Assembly (NCBI GenBank): GCA_044374195.1
Contig: JBILOY010000002.1
Location: 93,924 to 157,923 of the forward strand
Source: CAIKZY01 sp044374195
Lineage (GTDB): Bacteria > Actinomycetota > Actinomycetes > S36-B12
DNA length: 64,000 bases
Direction: 5' to 3'
The notes below the pieces were generated by a model, which saw only the letters and a list, made by a program, of their open reading frames with translations, did not search any database and had not been told where the DNA came from. Of the stretch, positions 52,941 through 61,169 are shown in pieces. How positions within the stretch are numbered: the first letter of the stretch is position 1; the number at the start of each line of letters is the position of its first letter. The position numbers and the translations under genes are program-made.

Positions 52941-54592
52941 TACGTGACCTTGCGGCGGGCAGCCGGCCGACGACGGCTCGGACGCCAAGTGCCCTCGCCT
53001 GACTCGAGTGCGGCTGCACGCAAGATCTCGCCATGGGCGGCAAGCGCCTCGACAAGTGCGTGAGTCGTGCTGGTGTCGGCCATGACATCGACGCGAAGAC
53101 CATGCTCCTCGGCAGTCTTGGCGGTCTGCGGACCAATGCAGGCAACCACTGTCGAGTGATGCGGCTTGCCTGCGATACCGACGAGATTTCGCACGGTGCT
53201 GCTCGAGGTGAACAGCACTGCATCGAAGCCACCGGTCTTGATGGCCTCACGGGTCTCGGCGGGCGGCGGCGCTGCGCGCACGGTGCGGTAGGCGGTGACG
53301 TCCTCGACCTCCCAGCCAAGCTCGCTGAGACCGGCCACCAAGGTGTCGGTAGCGATATCGGCGCGCGGCAAGAAGACGCGGTTGATCGGATCAGTGAGCG
53401 AGTCGTACGGCGGCCACTCGTCGAGCAGCGCACTCGTGGTCTGATCGGCCGGCGGGACGAGATCAGGGCGAACGCCAAACTCGATGAGAGCATCACGAGT
53501 GGCATCGCCGACTGCTGCGACCTTCAGACCTGCGAACGAGCGCGCATCGAGACCGTACTCCTGCAGCTTCTCGCGGATAGCGCGCACGGCGTTGACCGAC
53601 GTGAAGCCAATCCACTCGAAACGACCGGAGACTAGCCCGTGGATCGCGCGATCGATCTGCTGCGGGGTGCGCGGCGGCTCGACCGAGATGGTGGCGACCT
53701 CCATCGGCACGGCACCGTGGCGACGCAGCATCGACATGATCGGTGTCGCGTTCTCCTGAGTGCGCGGGATCAGCACACGCCAGCCGAATAGGGCCTTGAC
53801 CTCGAACCAGTCGAGCTTGTCGCGCTGCGAGACGACCTCGCCGACGACGACGACGCCCGGGCCAGCCTGCTTCGCGGCCTTGACGATCGCGGAGATGTCA
53901 CCAAGAGTGCCGACGATCGTGCGCTGGTCGACGGTGGTGCCGCGACGGGTAATCGCGATCGGAGTGCGCGGATCAGCCTCGGCCCCGAGAAGCTTTGCTG
54001 CGATCTCGATGACCTGGTCAGCGCCCTCGAGGAACACGTGAGTGACCCGTGGGTTGATGAGCTCAGCCCACACGAGTTCGGTGTCATTGGCATCAATGAT
54101 GCGAATCTGGCGGGTGCGACCACCGGTGAGCCCGAAGCCGGCGTAGGCAGGGACACCGGTGATGTCGCTGACGCCCGGGGCCACCTCGAAGACGACCTTG
54201 GCCTTGCGCAGGGCGCCGGCCTCGTGCAACAGCGTGCCGTCGACGACGGGATCACCTGCGATGAGTCGGACAGTGCGCTTGCCTTCCTTGGCGGCATCGA
54301 TGACGAGCTTCGCGCGCTCGATGTGCTCGAGCGGAAGACCGCTCGCGTTCACGGCGATGACGACCTCAGCATCTGGTGATGCATGAACGGCGGCGACCTC
54401 TGCAGCGTCAGCATCGACGACGATGTACTCCGCCTCGCGAAGCAGGCTCGCTGCGCGCAGGGTCAGCAGATCGGGGTCGCCCGGACCGGCAGCAACGAGC
54501 GCAACCGAGCCGTTCGGCTTCTTGCGGACCTTCGTGGTGGTCACGGTGATGTCTCCTGAAGTTGATGTCTTCTGAGTGGTTCGTGGGCTCAT
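52940..54592 (-). CDS. hemD: Uroporphyrinogen-III synthase fused to a uroporphyrinogen methyltransferase-like domain
   Basis: 550 aa. Residues 25-265 form a CobA/SUMT (tetrapyrrole methylase) domain: ALVAAGPGDPDLLTLRAASL, IAGDPVVDGTLLHEAG where canonical SUMT has GDPFVFGRGG, VAPGVSDITGVPAYAGFGLT, PIAITRRGTTVDQRTIVGTL. Residues 270-530 form HemD: WRVLIPRTQENATPIMSML, FEWIGFTSVNAVRAIREKL, VFLPRADIATDTLVAGLSEL, VLFTSSSTVRNLVGIAG. The altered SUMT motif makes methyltransferase activity uncertain; HemD should work. Overlaps rex by 4 bp. Tail after 530 is basic. Confidence 0.9.
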   Translation of the reverse strand: MSPRTTQKTSTSGDITVTTTKVRKKPNGSVALVAAGPGDPDLLTLRAASLLREAEYIVVDADAAEVAAVHASPDAEVVIAVNASGLPLEHIERAKLVIDAAKEGKRTVRLIAGDPVVDGTLLHEAGALRKAKVVFEVAPGVSDITGVPAYAGFGLTGGRTRQIRIIDANDTELVWAELINPRVTHVFLEGADQVIEIAAKLLGAEADPRTPIAITRRGTTVDQRTIVGTLGDISAIVKAAKQAGPGVVVVGEVVSQRDKLDWFEVKALFGWRVLIPRTQENATPIMSMLRRHGAVPMEVATISVEPPRTPQQIDRAIHGLVSGRFEWIGFTSVNAVRAIREKLQEYGLDARSFAGLKVAAVGDATRDALIEFGVRPDLVPPADQTTSALLDEWPPYDSLTDPINRVFLPRADIATDTLVAGLSELGWEVEDVTAYRTVRAAPPPAETREAIKTGGFDAVLFTSSSTVRNLVGIAGKPHHSTVVACIGPQTAKTAEEHGLRVDVMADTSTTHALVEALAAHGEILRAAALESGEGTWRPSRRRPAARRKVT

Positions 54593-55344
54593 GCGTGCAG
54601 TGCTTCCTCGTAGCCTCGCGACGGAGGCGGATATCCGGTGGGAGATTTCGCCTTACCCGTGGCAGGCGGCTCCTCGCCGCGGCGTTGCTCGTGGAAGGCA
54701 AGAATTTGCAGCTCGACAGCGAGATCAACCTTGCGGACCTCGACGTCGTCGGGCACGGAGAGCACAACCGGCGCGAAGTTCAAGATGCTGCAGATCCCTG
54801 ATGCGACGAGGCGGTCGCAGACATCCTGCGCAACCTCGCCGGGAGTTGCGATGACGCCGATGGCTGCGTGACGCTCGCTGACCACTGCCTCGAGATCGGA
54901 TAGTGGCGAGACCCGTAGATTTCGTTCGCCCACTCGAATTGACGTGCCGACGACGTCAGGGTGCGTATCGACGATGCCCACGACATCAAAGCCGCGTGAA
55001 GCGAATCCCCGGTGTGCGACTAGTGCATTGCCGAGGTTGCCAAGACCGACGATGACAACGCCCCACGCAGTGCTGAGGCCGAGCTCACGGCTGATGTGGT
55101 AGCTCAAGAAGGCCACGTCGTAACCCACGCCGCGTGTGCCGTACGAACCAAGGTGCGAGAGGTCTTTACGCAGTTTTGCGGGAGTGACTCCGCAATTGCG
55201 AGCAAGTTCATCGGAGGACACCGTCGTGATGCCGGAGTCACTGAGTGACTTCAGAACGCGGTGATAGATCGGCAGACGTGCCACCGTGGCATCGGGAATA
55301 CCGCGCGTCCGGGCTGCGGACAGCGACGAGGCGGAAGTCGACAC
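54589..55344 (-). CDS. rex: Redox-sensing transcriptional repressor Rex
   Basis: 251 aa. N-terminal winged helix (LPIYHRVLKSLSDSGITTVS, NCGVTPAKLRKDLSHLGSYG, TRGVGYDVAFLSYHI) and a Rossmann domain sensing NADH/NAD (WGVVIVGLGNLGNALVAHRG at about 95-114, IVDTHPDVVG), swapped C-terminal helix LAVELQILAFHEQRR. Released from DNA by NADH. Heads an operon with hemD and the cytochrome c genes; a possible own operator lies 67 bp upstream and a better one at nuoA. Extra 25-residue tail rich in Pro/Gly. Confidence 0.95.
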   Translation of the reverse strand: MSTSASSLSAARTRGIPDATVARLPIYHRVLKSLSDSGITTVSSDELARNCGVTPAKLRKDLSHLGSYGTRGVGYDVAFLSYHISRELGLSTAWGVVIVGLGNLGNALVAHRGFASRGFDVVGIVDTHPDVVGTSIRVGERNLRVSPLSDLEAVVSERHAAIGVIATPGEVAQDVCDRLVASGICSILNFAPVVLSVPDDVEVRKVDLAVELQILAFHEQRRGEEPPATGKAKSPTGYPPPSRGYEEALHA

Positions 55345-55410
55345 GGGGCTCCTGTGAGGAAGGGATGAGCGCCTGGTAATGGGGAAGCTCGTGCCCCAAG
55401 GTTAGAGAGA

Positions 55411-55426
55411 TGTGCACGAAGGCACA
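55411..55426. promoter_or_regulatory. Candidate Rex operator upstream of rex
   Basis: Plus strand TGTGC-ACGAAG-GCACA: perfect 5-bp inverted repeat with the 16-base length and TGTG/CACA ends of Rex sites, but C/G instead of A/T at the fifth position of each arm. Rex autoregulation is known in Streptomyces. Weaker than the nuoA site. Confidence 0.5.
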
Positions 55427-55441
55427 AAGTTGAGCGGTCGG

Positions 55442-55684
55442 CTACGTCCGATTATCGGATAGTAAGGCGCGGAGGCGGTCCTCATCGACTGTCCAGAAAT
55501 CCACAGTGCGGCCATCAACCTGGATAACCGGGATCTTCTCCCAGAACTCGTCCATGAGGACCGGGTCGTCCAGAATCGACAGTTCCTCCCACGAAAGACC
55601 GAGCTCACCGCACACTCGGGCGACCACCGCTCGCGCGTCGTGGCACAGGTGGCAGTCGGGCTTGCCTATCACGGTGATGCGCAC
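55442..55684 (-). CDS. Glutaredoxin-like protein
   Basis: 80 aa, DUF836/glutaredoxin fold. MRITVIGKPDCHLCHDARAV holds the CxxC (residues 11-14), followed by EELSILDDPVLMDEFWEKIP and VIQVDGRTVDFW with the cis-Pro. Likely a small disulfide reductase. Upstream of rex on the same strand (97-bp gap), divergent from the phosphatase gene. Same neighbourhood in mycobacteria. Confidence 0.88.
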   Translation of the reverse strand: MRITVIGKPDCHLCHDARAVVARVCGELGLSWEELSILDDPVLMDEFWEKIPVIQVDGRTVDFWTVDEDRLRALLSDNRT

Positions 55685-55729
55685 TGTGGCCCCCTGTCGC
55701 TAACGGCGCTGAAGGGTACCCTGGGAGAC

Positions 55730-56611
55730 ATGACCAGCGATGGCGGTGTCCTGGGTTCGTACCGCCGAGCCGGCCAGGCCTCGGCCGCGGCGGCGAATCT
55801 GGAGTCCGCGCACCTGAGCGCACCCGGTGCGAAGTCAGCGGCATTCTTCGACGTCGACAACACCATCATGCGCGGCTCGAGCCTGTTCCACATCGCCCTT
55901 GGCCTGGCCCGTCGAAACTACTTCAGCGCCTCTGAGATCGCCGGATTCGCCGTCAAGCAGATGAAGTTCGTGATGACGGGCTCCGAGGATCTCGAGGACA
56001 TGGCCTCGGCAACCGAGGCGGGCCTCTCCTTCATCGAGGGCCGCAAGGTCGACGAGCTCGTCGCACTCGGCCAGGAGATCTTCGACGAGATCTTGATCGA
56101 CAAGCTGATCCCCGGCACCTTGGCTCTCGCGCAGGCCCACCTGGACGCCGGGCAGCAGGTATGGCTGGTGACTGCCACGCCAGTCGAGCTCGCCACCCTC
56201 ATCGCCGATCGACTGGGCCTGACCGGCGCACTCGGCACGGTCTCCGAGATCAATGACGGGATTTACACCGGACACCTTGACGGCGCACCGTTGCACGGCC
56301 TTGCCAAGGCCGAAGCGATTCGCGCGCTTGCCCAACGCGAGGGCTTTGATCTCGCCGCGTGCTCGGCGTACTCGGATTCGTCGAATGACATCCCGATGCT
56401 CAGTGCTGTTGGCTACCCGATGGCAGTGAACCCCGACTCATCACTGCGCGATCACGCACGCGAGAACGAATGGCCGATCCGTGATTTCCGAAAGCGCGAG
56501 CAGTTCAAGCAATTCATCATCCCTGCCGCATCGGGAATCGGTGGCTACGCGGCCGGTGTCGGTGCAGGTCTCGTCGTCGGTTACTTCATCGGCCGTTCGC
56601 GTCGACGCTAA
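55730..56611 (+). CDS. HAD-superfamily IB phosphatase, SerB-like
   Basis: 293 aa from ATG 55730 (MTSDGGVLGSYRRAGQASAA) with GGAG upstream. HAD motifs: FFDVDNTIMRGSSLFHIALG (about 41-60), VWLVTATPVELATLIADRLG, KAEAIRALAQREG and CSAYSDSSNDIPMLSAVGYP. A hydrophobic C-terminus (ASGIGGYAAGVGAGLVVGYF) with IGRSRRR suggests a membrane anchor. Related mycobacterial genes are called serB1; substrate unproven (phosphoserine or a phosphoglycerolipid). Confidence 0.88.
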   Translation: MTSDGGVLGSYRRAGQASAAAANLESAHLSAPGAKSAAFFDVDNTIMRGSSLFHIALGLARRNYFSASEIAGFAVKQMKFVMTGSEDLEDMASATEAGLSFIEGRKVDELVALGQEIFDEILIDKLIPGTLALAQAHLDAGQQVWLVTATPVELATLIADRLGLTGALGTVSEINDGIYTGHLDGAPLHGLAKAEAIRALAQREGFDLAACSAYSDSSNDIPMLSAVGYPMAVNPDSSLRDHARENEWPIRDFRKREQFKQFIIPAASGIGGYAAGVGAGLVVGYFIGRSRRR

Positions 56612-57532
56612 TTAATTGAAGACGGAATTGCGCTTGACCAACAGGTCATAAATCGTGGTCTGAATCGTCTCGCGCACCTGATCGGTCAGGTTGAACACCA
56701 GCATCGGATCATCTGCGGCATTTTCCGGATACCCATCGGTCGGGATCGGTTCGCAGAAATGAATCATCCACTTGCTCGGCAAAGGCACCAGCCCCAGCGG
56801 ACCCAACCACGGGAAGGTCGGCGTGATCGGGAAGTACGGGAATCCGAGCAGCCGGGCCAGGCCCTTGGCATTGCCGATCATCGGGTAGGTCTCTTCGGCG
56901 CCGATCACGGCGGTCGGAATGATCGGGGTGCGCGTACGAAGTGCCGCGGCCACGAAGCCTCCGCGCCCGAAGCGCTGCAGCTTGTAACGCTCACTGAATG
57001 GCTTGCCCGTGCCCTTGAAGCCCTCAGGCCACACGCCCACGAGCTCACCGGAGGTGAGCAACCGCTCGGCATCGGGAGTACAGGCCAGTGTGTGACCGGC
57101 CTTGCGCGCGAGCTCGCCCACGAAGGGTGTTTCGAAGACGAGATTGGCCGCGAGCATGCGCAGGTGTCGGCGAGCCGGGTGATCGTCGAGCAGCGCCACC
57201 TGGGTCATCAGCGCATCAAGGGCGATCGTGCCCGAGTGATTTCCGACTACGAGCGCGCCACCGACATCGGGCACGTTCTGTAGCCCGCTGGTCTGAACTC
57301 TGAACCACTTTCGGTACAGCGGGCGCAGGGCCTGCATAAGCACCTTGTCGGTGAGCTCAGGGTCGAAGCCGAAGTCATCAACCTCGTAATGACCGGCGAG
57401 GCGGTCGGAGATGAACTGACCTAGATCGCGGTCGTCGATGACCTCATCGTCGCGAATCACCTCGTGGGGCTGCGGCCCCGTGTTGCCGACCAGCCGCGCG
57501 GCCTTCGACGGCGACAAGGATTCGTCAGGCAT
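56612..57532 (-). CDS. 1-Acylglycerol-3-phosphate acyltransferase-like protein (PlsC family)
   Basis: 306 aa from ATG 57532, overlapping the epimerase stop by 8 bp. Acyltransferase blocks: ALVVGNHSGTIALDALM (catalytic His), LVFETPFVGELARKAGHTLA, GELVGVWPEGFKGTGKPFSE (Glu/Gly block III), PIIPTAVIGAEETYP (block IV). The H-to-D spacing differs from the classic HxxxxD. Membrane-associated lipid enzyme; stop touches that of the phosphatase on the other strand. Confidence 0.88.
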   Translation of the reverse strand: MPDESLSPSKAARLVGNTGPQPHEVIRDDEVIDDRDLGQFISDRLAGHYEVDDFGFDPELTDKVLMQALRPLYRKWFRVQTSGLQNVPDVGGALVVGNHSGTIALDALMTQVALLDDHPARRHLRMLAANLVFETPFVGELARKAGHTLACTPDAERLLTSGELVGVWPEGFKGTGKPFSERYKLQRFGRGGFVAAALRTRTPIIPTAVIGAEETYPMIGNAKGLARLLGFPYFPITPTFPWLGPLGLVPLPSKWMIHFCEPIPTDGYPENAADDPMLVFNLTDQVRETIQTTIYDLLVKRNSVFN

Positions 57533-58499
57533 TCGGCACCTCCGCGAGTGCGGATTCATCGCGGTGCGCGAAGTCAGCGAAGGCCTCCTGAGTCGAGTAG
57601 CTCAGACGATGGTTGAAAGTCTCGGCGTAGGAACTCGTATCGAGCACTCGGCCGTAGGTCATGAAGCGGATCTGCTCGGGTGAGAAATCCACGACGCCGG
57701 TGCGGCTCAGATTGCGACCGATGGTCGAGAACATGAACTGCGGAACCGGCGCCTGCCGTTTGCCCGCGCGACGAATCGACTGCGACAAAGTGATGACGCC
57801 ATCACCAGCGACATTGAAGGTGCCCTGCTTGCGCGCATGCACTGAATGCCGAAGGGCTTCGAGGCCGTCGTCTTCGTGCACGAACTGCAGCCGTGCATCG
57901 AAGCCGAGCACGGTCGGGATCACAGGAAGGCCGTAATAGGCGGTCATCGGAGTGCGCACGACCGGGCCGATGAAGTTCGCGAAGCGCAAGGTGGTGACGC
58001 ACACCTCAGGGCGCCGGCGAGAGAAGCTGCGTACATAGCCCTCGACCTCGACGGAATCCTTCGCCCATCCGGAAGTCGGCGTGTGACGAGGCTCGGTCTC
58101 CTCAGTGAACATCGCGGGATCCTTCGGACCGCATCCGTACACCGACGAGGTCGACTTCACGATGAAGGAGTCAATGCTGGAAGTCTTCTGGCAGGCGGCA
58201 AGCAATTGCATGGTGCCGATGACGTTGATTTCCTTCATCGCCGATCGACCGCCGGCCTGCCGCGGGGTCGCCAGGACACCCATGTGCACCACGGTGTCGA
58301 CTCCGGCCTCGCCCAGGACCTTGGCTATCACTGGGCTGCGGATATCGGCGCGCACGAAGTCGACGGAGTCCAAGGCCATAGTCGGTGCTACGACATCGAC
58401 GCCGATGACCCGATCGATACCGGGGTCAGCGGCGAGGAGGGCGGCCACCTTGCCGCCTAGGTACCGGGAGACACCGGTCACCAGGACGATGCGCCCCAC
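57525..58499 (-). CDS. NAD-dependent epimerase/dehydratase family protein
   Basis: Extended SDR, 324 aa, GalE2-like. Cofactor motif VLVTGVSRYLGGKVAALLAA with GVSRYLGG, VHMGVLATPRQAGGRS, IVKSTSSVYGCGPKDPAMFT with Ser. The usual active-site YxxxK is replaced by GWAKDSVEVEGYV (Trp for Tyr), so it may bind NAD without classical catalysis. Upstream of the acyltransferase, in an arrangement kept in mycobacteria. Confidence 0.85.
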   Translation of the reverse strand: MGRIVLVTGVSRYLGGKVAALLAADPGIDRVIGVDVVAPTMALDSVDFVRADIRSPVIAKVLGEAGVDTVVHMGVLATPRQAGGRSAMKEINVIGTMQLLAACQKTSSIDSFIVKSTSSVYGCGPKDPAMFTEETEPRHTPTSGWAKDSVEVEGYVRSFSRRRPEVCVTTLRFANFIGPVVRTPMTAYYGLPVIPTVLGFDARLQFVHEDDGLEALRHSVHARKQGTFNVAGDGVITLSQSIRRAGKRQAPVPQFMFSTIGRNLSRTGVVDFSPEQIRFMTYGRVLDTSSYAETFNHRLSYSTQEAFADFAHRDESALAEVPNA

Positions 58500-58518
58500 G
58501 AGACCTCCCCGGTAGTGC

Positions 58519-58617
58519 CTACTTCTTGTTGCGGCGCTGGACTCGAGTGCGGCGCAGCAGCTTGCGGTGCTTCTTCTTAGCCATCCGCTTGCGGCGCTTC
58601 TTGATCACTGAGCCCAT
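58519..58617 (-). CDS. Ribosomal protein bS22 (AURKAIP1/COX24-type microprotein)
   Basis: 32 aa: MGSVIKKRRKRMAKKKHRKL then LRRTRVQRRNKK. Nearly all Arg/Lys. It matches the 33-residue mycobacterial protein seen in the small ribosomal subunit near the decoding site. ATG 58617. Its position beside the HTH protein gene and proC is the same as in mycobacteria. Confidence 0.93.
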   Translation of the reverse strand: MGSVIKKRRKRMAKKKHRKLLRRTRVQRRNKK

Positions 58618-58704
58618 GAACAATCCTCACATGTATATCGGGCGATGAGATGCACCGCCTGCTTTCGTCCCAGAAGCCTATCTGGGTCACACGAGCGCCT
58701 TGAA

Positions 58705-58911
58705 CTAGGCCGTCTCGATGAAGGAATCGCGCAGATAATCGTGCACGGCCTGCTCCGGGACGCGGAAGGAACGTCCGACGCGGACTGCAGGTAGGTCTCC
58801 CCCATGCACCAGTCGATACACGGTCATCTTCGACACGCGCATAACCGAGGCAACCTCGGCAACGGTCAAGAAGCGAACCTCAGAAAAGGCGCGCTCGGGG
58901 GTCGTGGTCAT
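58705..58911 (-). CDS. Excisionase/MerR-type helix-turn-helix protein
   Basis: 68 aa from ATG 58911 (MTTTPERAFSEVRF). HTH_17 domain: LTVAEVASVMRVSKMTVYRL then VHGGDLPAVRVGRSFRVPEQ, AVHDYLRDSF. DNA-binding protein of the family conserved beside bS22 and proC in actinobacteria; no phage integrase nearby, so not an excisionase in function. Own promoter probable: the 170-bp gap to proC is AT-richer than its surroundings. Confidence 0.9.
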   Translation of the reverse strand: MTTTPERAFSEVRFLTVAEVASVMRVSKMTVYRLVHGGDLPAVRVGRSFRVPEQAVHDYLRDSFIETA

Positions 58912-59080
58912 ATTCACCGGACTCTCTGCATCGAATCGCACCAGGTCCCCTCCGGTGAACAACAATTCAATGACGTGGCGGAAGACTAGTGTCTTGTGGT
59001 GCGACTGTGAAAGTTGATTGGGAAATTGATGAAGTTTCCCACGTGGAATAAGTAAATTACAGTGACGTAACTCGAGCCGA

Positions 59081-59890
59081 TTAACTGCCCGAAAGTTCGA
59101 TTCCGCGATCACGTGCCGCTGCCATCGCAGTGATCACTGCGTCGCGGATCTGCGAGTTCTCCATGCTTGAGATCGCTGCAGCGGTAGTGCCATTCGGTGA
59201 CGTGACATTCGCGCGGAGCACGGCAGGATCCTCATCGCTGGAGGCCATCAGCTCACCGGCGCCCAGAATCGTGTTCACCGTCATCAAGCGAGAGTCACTC
59301 GGCGAGAGCCCCATGGCCACACCCGCGGCGATCATCGCCTCGGCGAGGTAGAAGACATAGGCAGGGCCACTGCCCGACACGGCCGTGACAGCGTCTTGCA
59401 ACGTCTCTGGCACGCGGACCACGACTCCGACGGACTCCATCAATCGTGCCGCCAGATCAAGGTCTGCGGCTGTGCAGGCGGAGCCGGCACTAATGCCGGC
59501 CACCCCGCGGTTGATTCGCGCCGGGGTATTCGGCATGACTCGCACGACTGCGGCTCCCGGCAAGAGTTCCTCCATGACAGAGGTCGGGATGCCGGCAGCG
59601 ATGGAGATCACCAGGACACCAGGGCGAAGGGATGGCGCGAGCTCGGCCAGCATCCCTCGGAAATCCTGGGGCTTGACTGCGAGTACCACCACATCAGCCT
59701 CTGACACGGCCTCGGACATGGAGGCAATGCGCACCCCGAGCCGCTCAGCGAGCTCCGCTGCCCGCTCCGGACGCTTCTCAGCAATGCAGACCGCAGGGGT
59801 CGGAGTCAGCCGGGCCAGGAAGCCGGAAGCCAAGGTCTCGCCCATGACCCCGCCGCCGAGGATCGAGATGCGAAGTGCGGTGTCAGTCAT
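59081..59890 (-). CDS. proC: Pyrroline-5-carboxylate reductase
   Basis: NAD(P)H-dependent last step of proline synthesis, 269 aa. ISILGGGVMGETLASGFLA (Rossmann), VVLAVKPQDFRGMLAEL, VVRVMPNTPARINRGVAGIS, and the C-terminal signature TAVSGSGPAYVFYLAEAM, AANVTSPNGTTAAAI-type ANVTSPNGTTAAAISSM. Overlaps the upstream ProDH-like gene by 8 bp. Confidence 0.96.
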   Translation of the reverse strand: MTDTALRISILGGGVMGETLASGFLARLTPTPAVCIAEKRPERAAELAERLGVRIASMSEAVSEADVVVLAVKPQDFRGMLAELAPSLRPGVLVISIAAGIPTSVMEELLPGAAVVRVMPNTPARINRGVAGISAGSACTAADLDLAARLMESVGVVVRVPETLQDAVTAVSGSGPAYVFYLAEAMIAAGVAMGLSPSDSRLMTVNTILGAGELMASSDEDPAVLRANVTSPNGTTAAAISSMENSQIRDAVITAMAAARDRGIELSGS

Positions 59891-60578
59891 TGTTCTCCCT
59901 CATCTCGAAAGCGATGGCGATGCGCACTTTCTCCCCCGCATCGCGAAGTGCCCGCTGCCTATTCTCGCCGCGGCCATGAGCCAGGCAGAACTCATACTCG
60001 CCAGGCGCGCGGCCCAATCGCAGCGCCAGGGCCTGCAGGATCTCGATGAGGCGGTCATCGCCAGTGGCGAAGGCAGGAGACGGTGAGTTGCGCAGCAGCG
60101 CCTTCGCACATCGCACATAGGCCTTGTCGACCTCCAAGGAGGACGGATAGAAGTCGCGCTCTCCCCTACGTGCCTCTCCACAGATGAGCTGTACCCGTAG
60201 GGATTGTGCCGCACGGCAGTCGTTCTCGGTCTGCCTGAAGGCTGCGGCGCGCGTGATCGACGCACGTGCACCGAAACTCTCCAGCCGGGAAGGAATCCGC
60301 TCCTCGAGCGGGGCATTCTCCGTGCCCGTGAATACCCATCCGAGCGCAGGAGTCATCGCCCACGAGGCATCGGCCATCGAAGTAATCGGCAGGCTGATCT
60401 CACTGACAGCCTCGACACCGGCAGCCTGCAGGGCAACGCTGGCACGATGCAGTTGATCGGCGTTGAGATCAGCATCGGTACTCAACGCGATCCAGTAGCC
60501 CTCGTCGGCGAGGGTCATCGCCACCTCACATGCCTGCTCAAGGGAGCGGGCGCGAGTCAGGAAATCAAGTAAGCCCAC
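59883..60578 (-). CDS. Proline dehydrogenase-like protein, probably reduced
   Basis: 231 aa. The last 80 residues resemble the end of the proline dehydrogenase barrel: YPSSLEVDKAYVRCAKALL, SPAFATGDDRLIEILQALAL, LGRAPGEYEFCLAHGRGENR, QRALRDAGEKVRIAI. But VQLICGEARRG replaces the FAD-contacting RLVKGAY-type strand, and the N-terminal half of the barrel is short and not alignable by eye. Likely a non-catalytic or altered paralogue; overlaps proC, implying a proline-related role. Confidence 0.6.
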   Translation of the reverse strand: MGLLDFLTRARSLEQACEVAMTLADEGYWIALSTDADLNADQLHRASVALQAAGVEAVSEISLPITSMADASWAMTPALGWVFTGTENAPLEERIPSRLESFGARASITRAAAFRQTENDCRAAQSLRVQLICGEARRGERDFYPSSLEVDKAYVRCAKALLRNSPSPAFATGDDRLIEILQALALRLGRAPGEYEFCLAHGRGENRQRALRDAGEKVRIAIAFEMRENND

Positions 60579-61157
60579 TTAGCGACGACCCGTCAGCGGA
60601 CAGGTCGGGTCAAGCAGATCTTGAATCAGTGGGCCGAAGATGCGCACGATCTCATCATCGGATGCCGAGGCCAAGGGCTCGAGGTGTATGACATAGCGGG
60701 TAGCAGCCAGGCCAGCGAGGTGCGAGGAAATGAGTGAGACCCGCATTCGAGCGTCGGGCACGCCGATGGCGGTAACGAGTGAGTCAACGAGCGAGAGGTG
60801 CATGAACTCGGCAACTGCGCGGGCACTCTTCTCGATGCGCGGCGAGGATTGCACGACTCCGGTGACATCAGTGCGCACGCGGTCCTCGGACATCATGGTG
60901 AGCGCGAGGCGCACGATGCGCTCACCCATGCCGTCAAGACCCTGGGCGAAGAGCGCAGGAATAGCCAGGCTCGGATTGACCGGCAGCTGCATCGCGGCGG
61001 CGAACAGCTGCTCCTTATTGGCGTAGAGCGACTTCACGACCGCAGGCGCGACTCCCGCTGCCACCGCGACTGACTTCACCGTGGTAGATGCGTAACCGCG
61101 CGAGGCGAAGGCCAGGCGTGCAGCATCGAGAATCGAGCCGCGCGGATCCTTCACCAT
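60579..61157 (-). CDS. TetR family transcriptional regulator
   Basis: 192 aa. HTH: ILDAARLAFASRGYASTTVK, SVAVAAGVAPAVVKSLYANK, EQLFAAAM (residues 9-56). Ligand domain diverged (RIVRLALTMMSEDRVRTDVT). Lies directly upstream of the ProDH-like gene (stop touches its start region) and downstream of the TIM-barrel gene, so it may regulate either; no operator identified. Confidence 0.93.
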   Translation of the reverse strand: MVKDPRGSILDAARLAFASRGYASTTVKSVAVAAGVAPAVVKSLYANKEQLFAAAMQLPVNPSLAIPALFAQGLDGMGERIVRLALTMMSEDRVRTDVTGVVQSSPRIEKSARAVAEFMHLSLVDSLVTAIGVPDARMRVSLISSHLAGLAATRYVIHLEPLASASDDEIVRIFGPLIQDLLDPTCPLTGRR

Positions 61158-61169
61158 GATCGCAGCGTA

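Noticed and set aside
58705..58911. Excisionase of a prophage
   Set aside because: No integrase, att-like repeat or phage gene nearby; the gene is a conserved actinobacterial neighbour of bS22 and proC.
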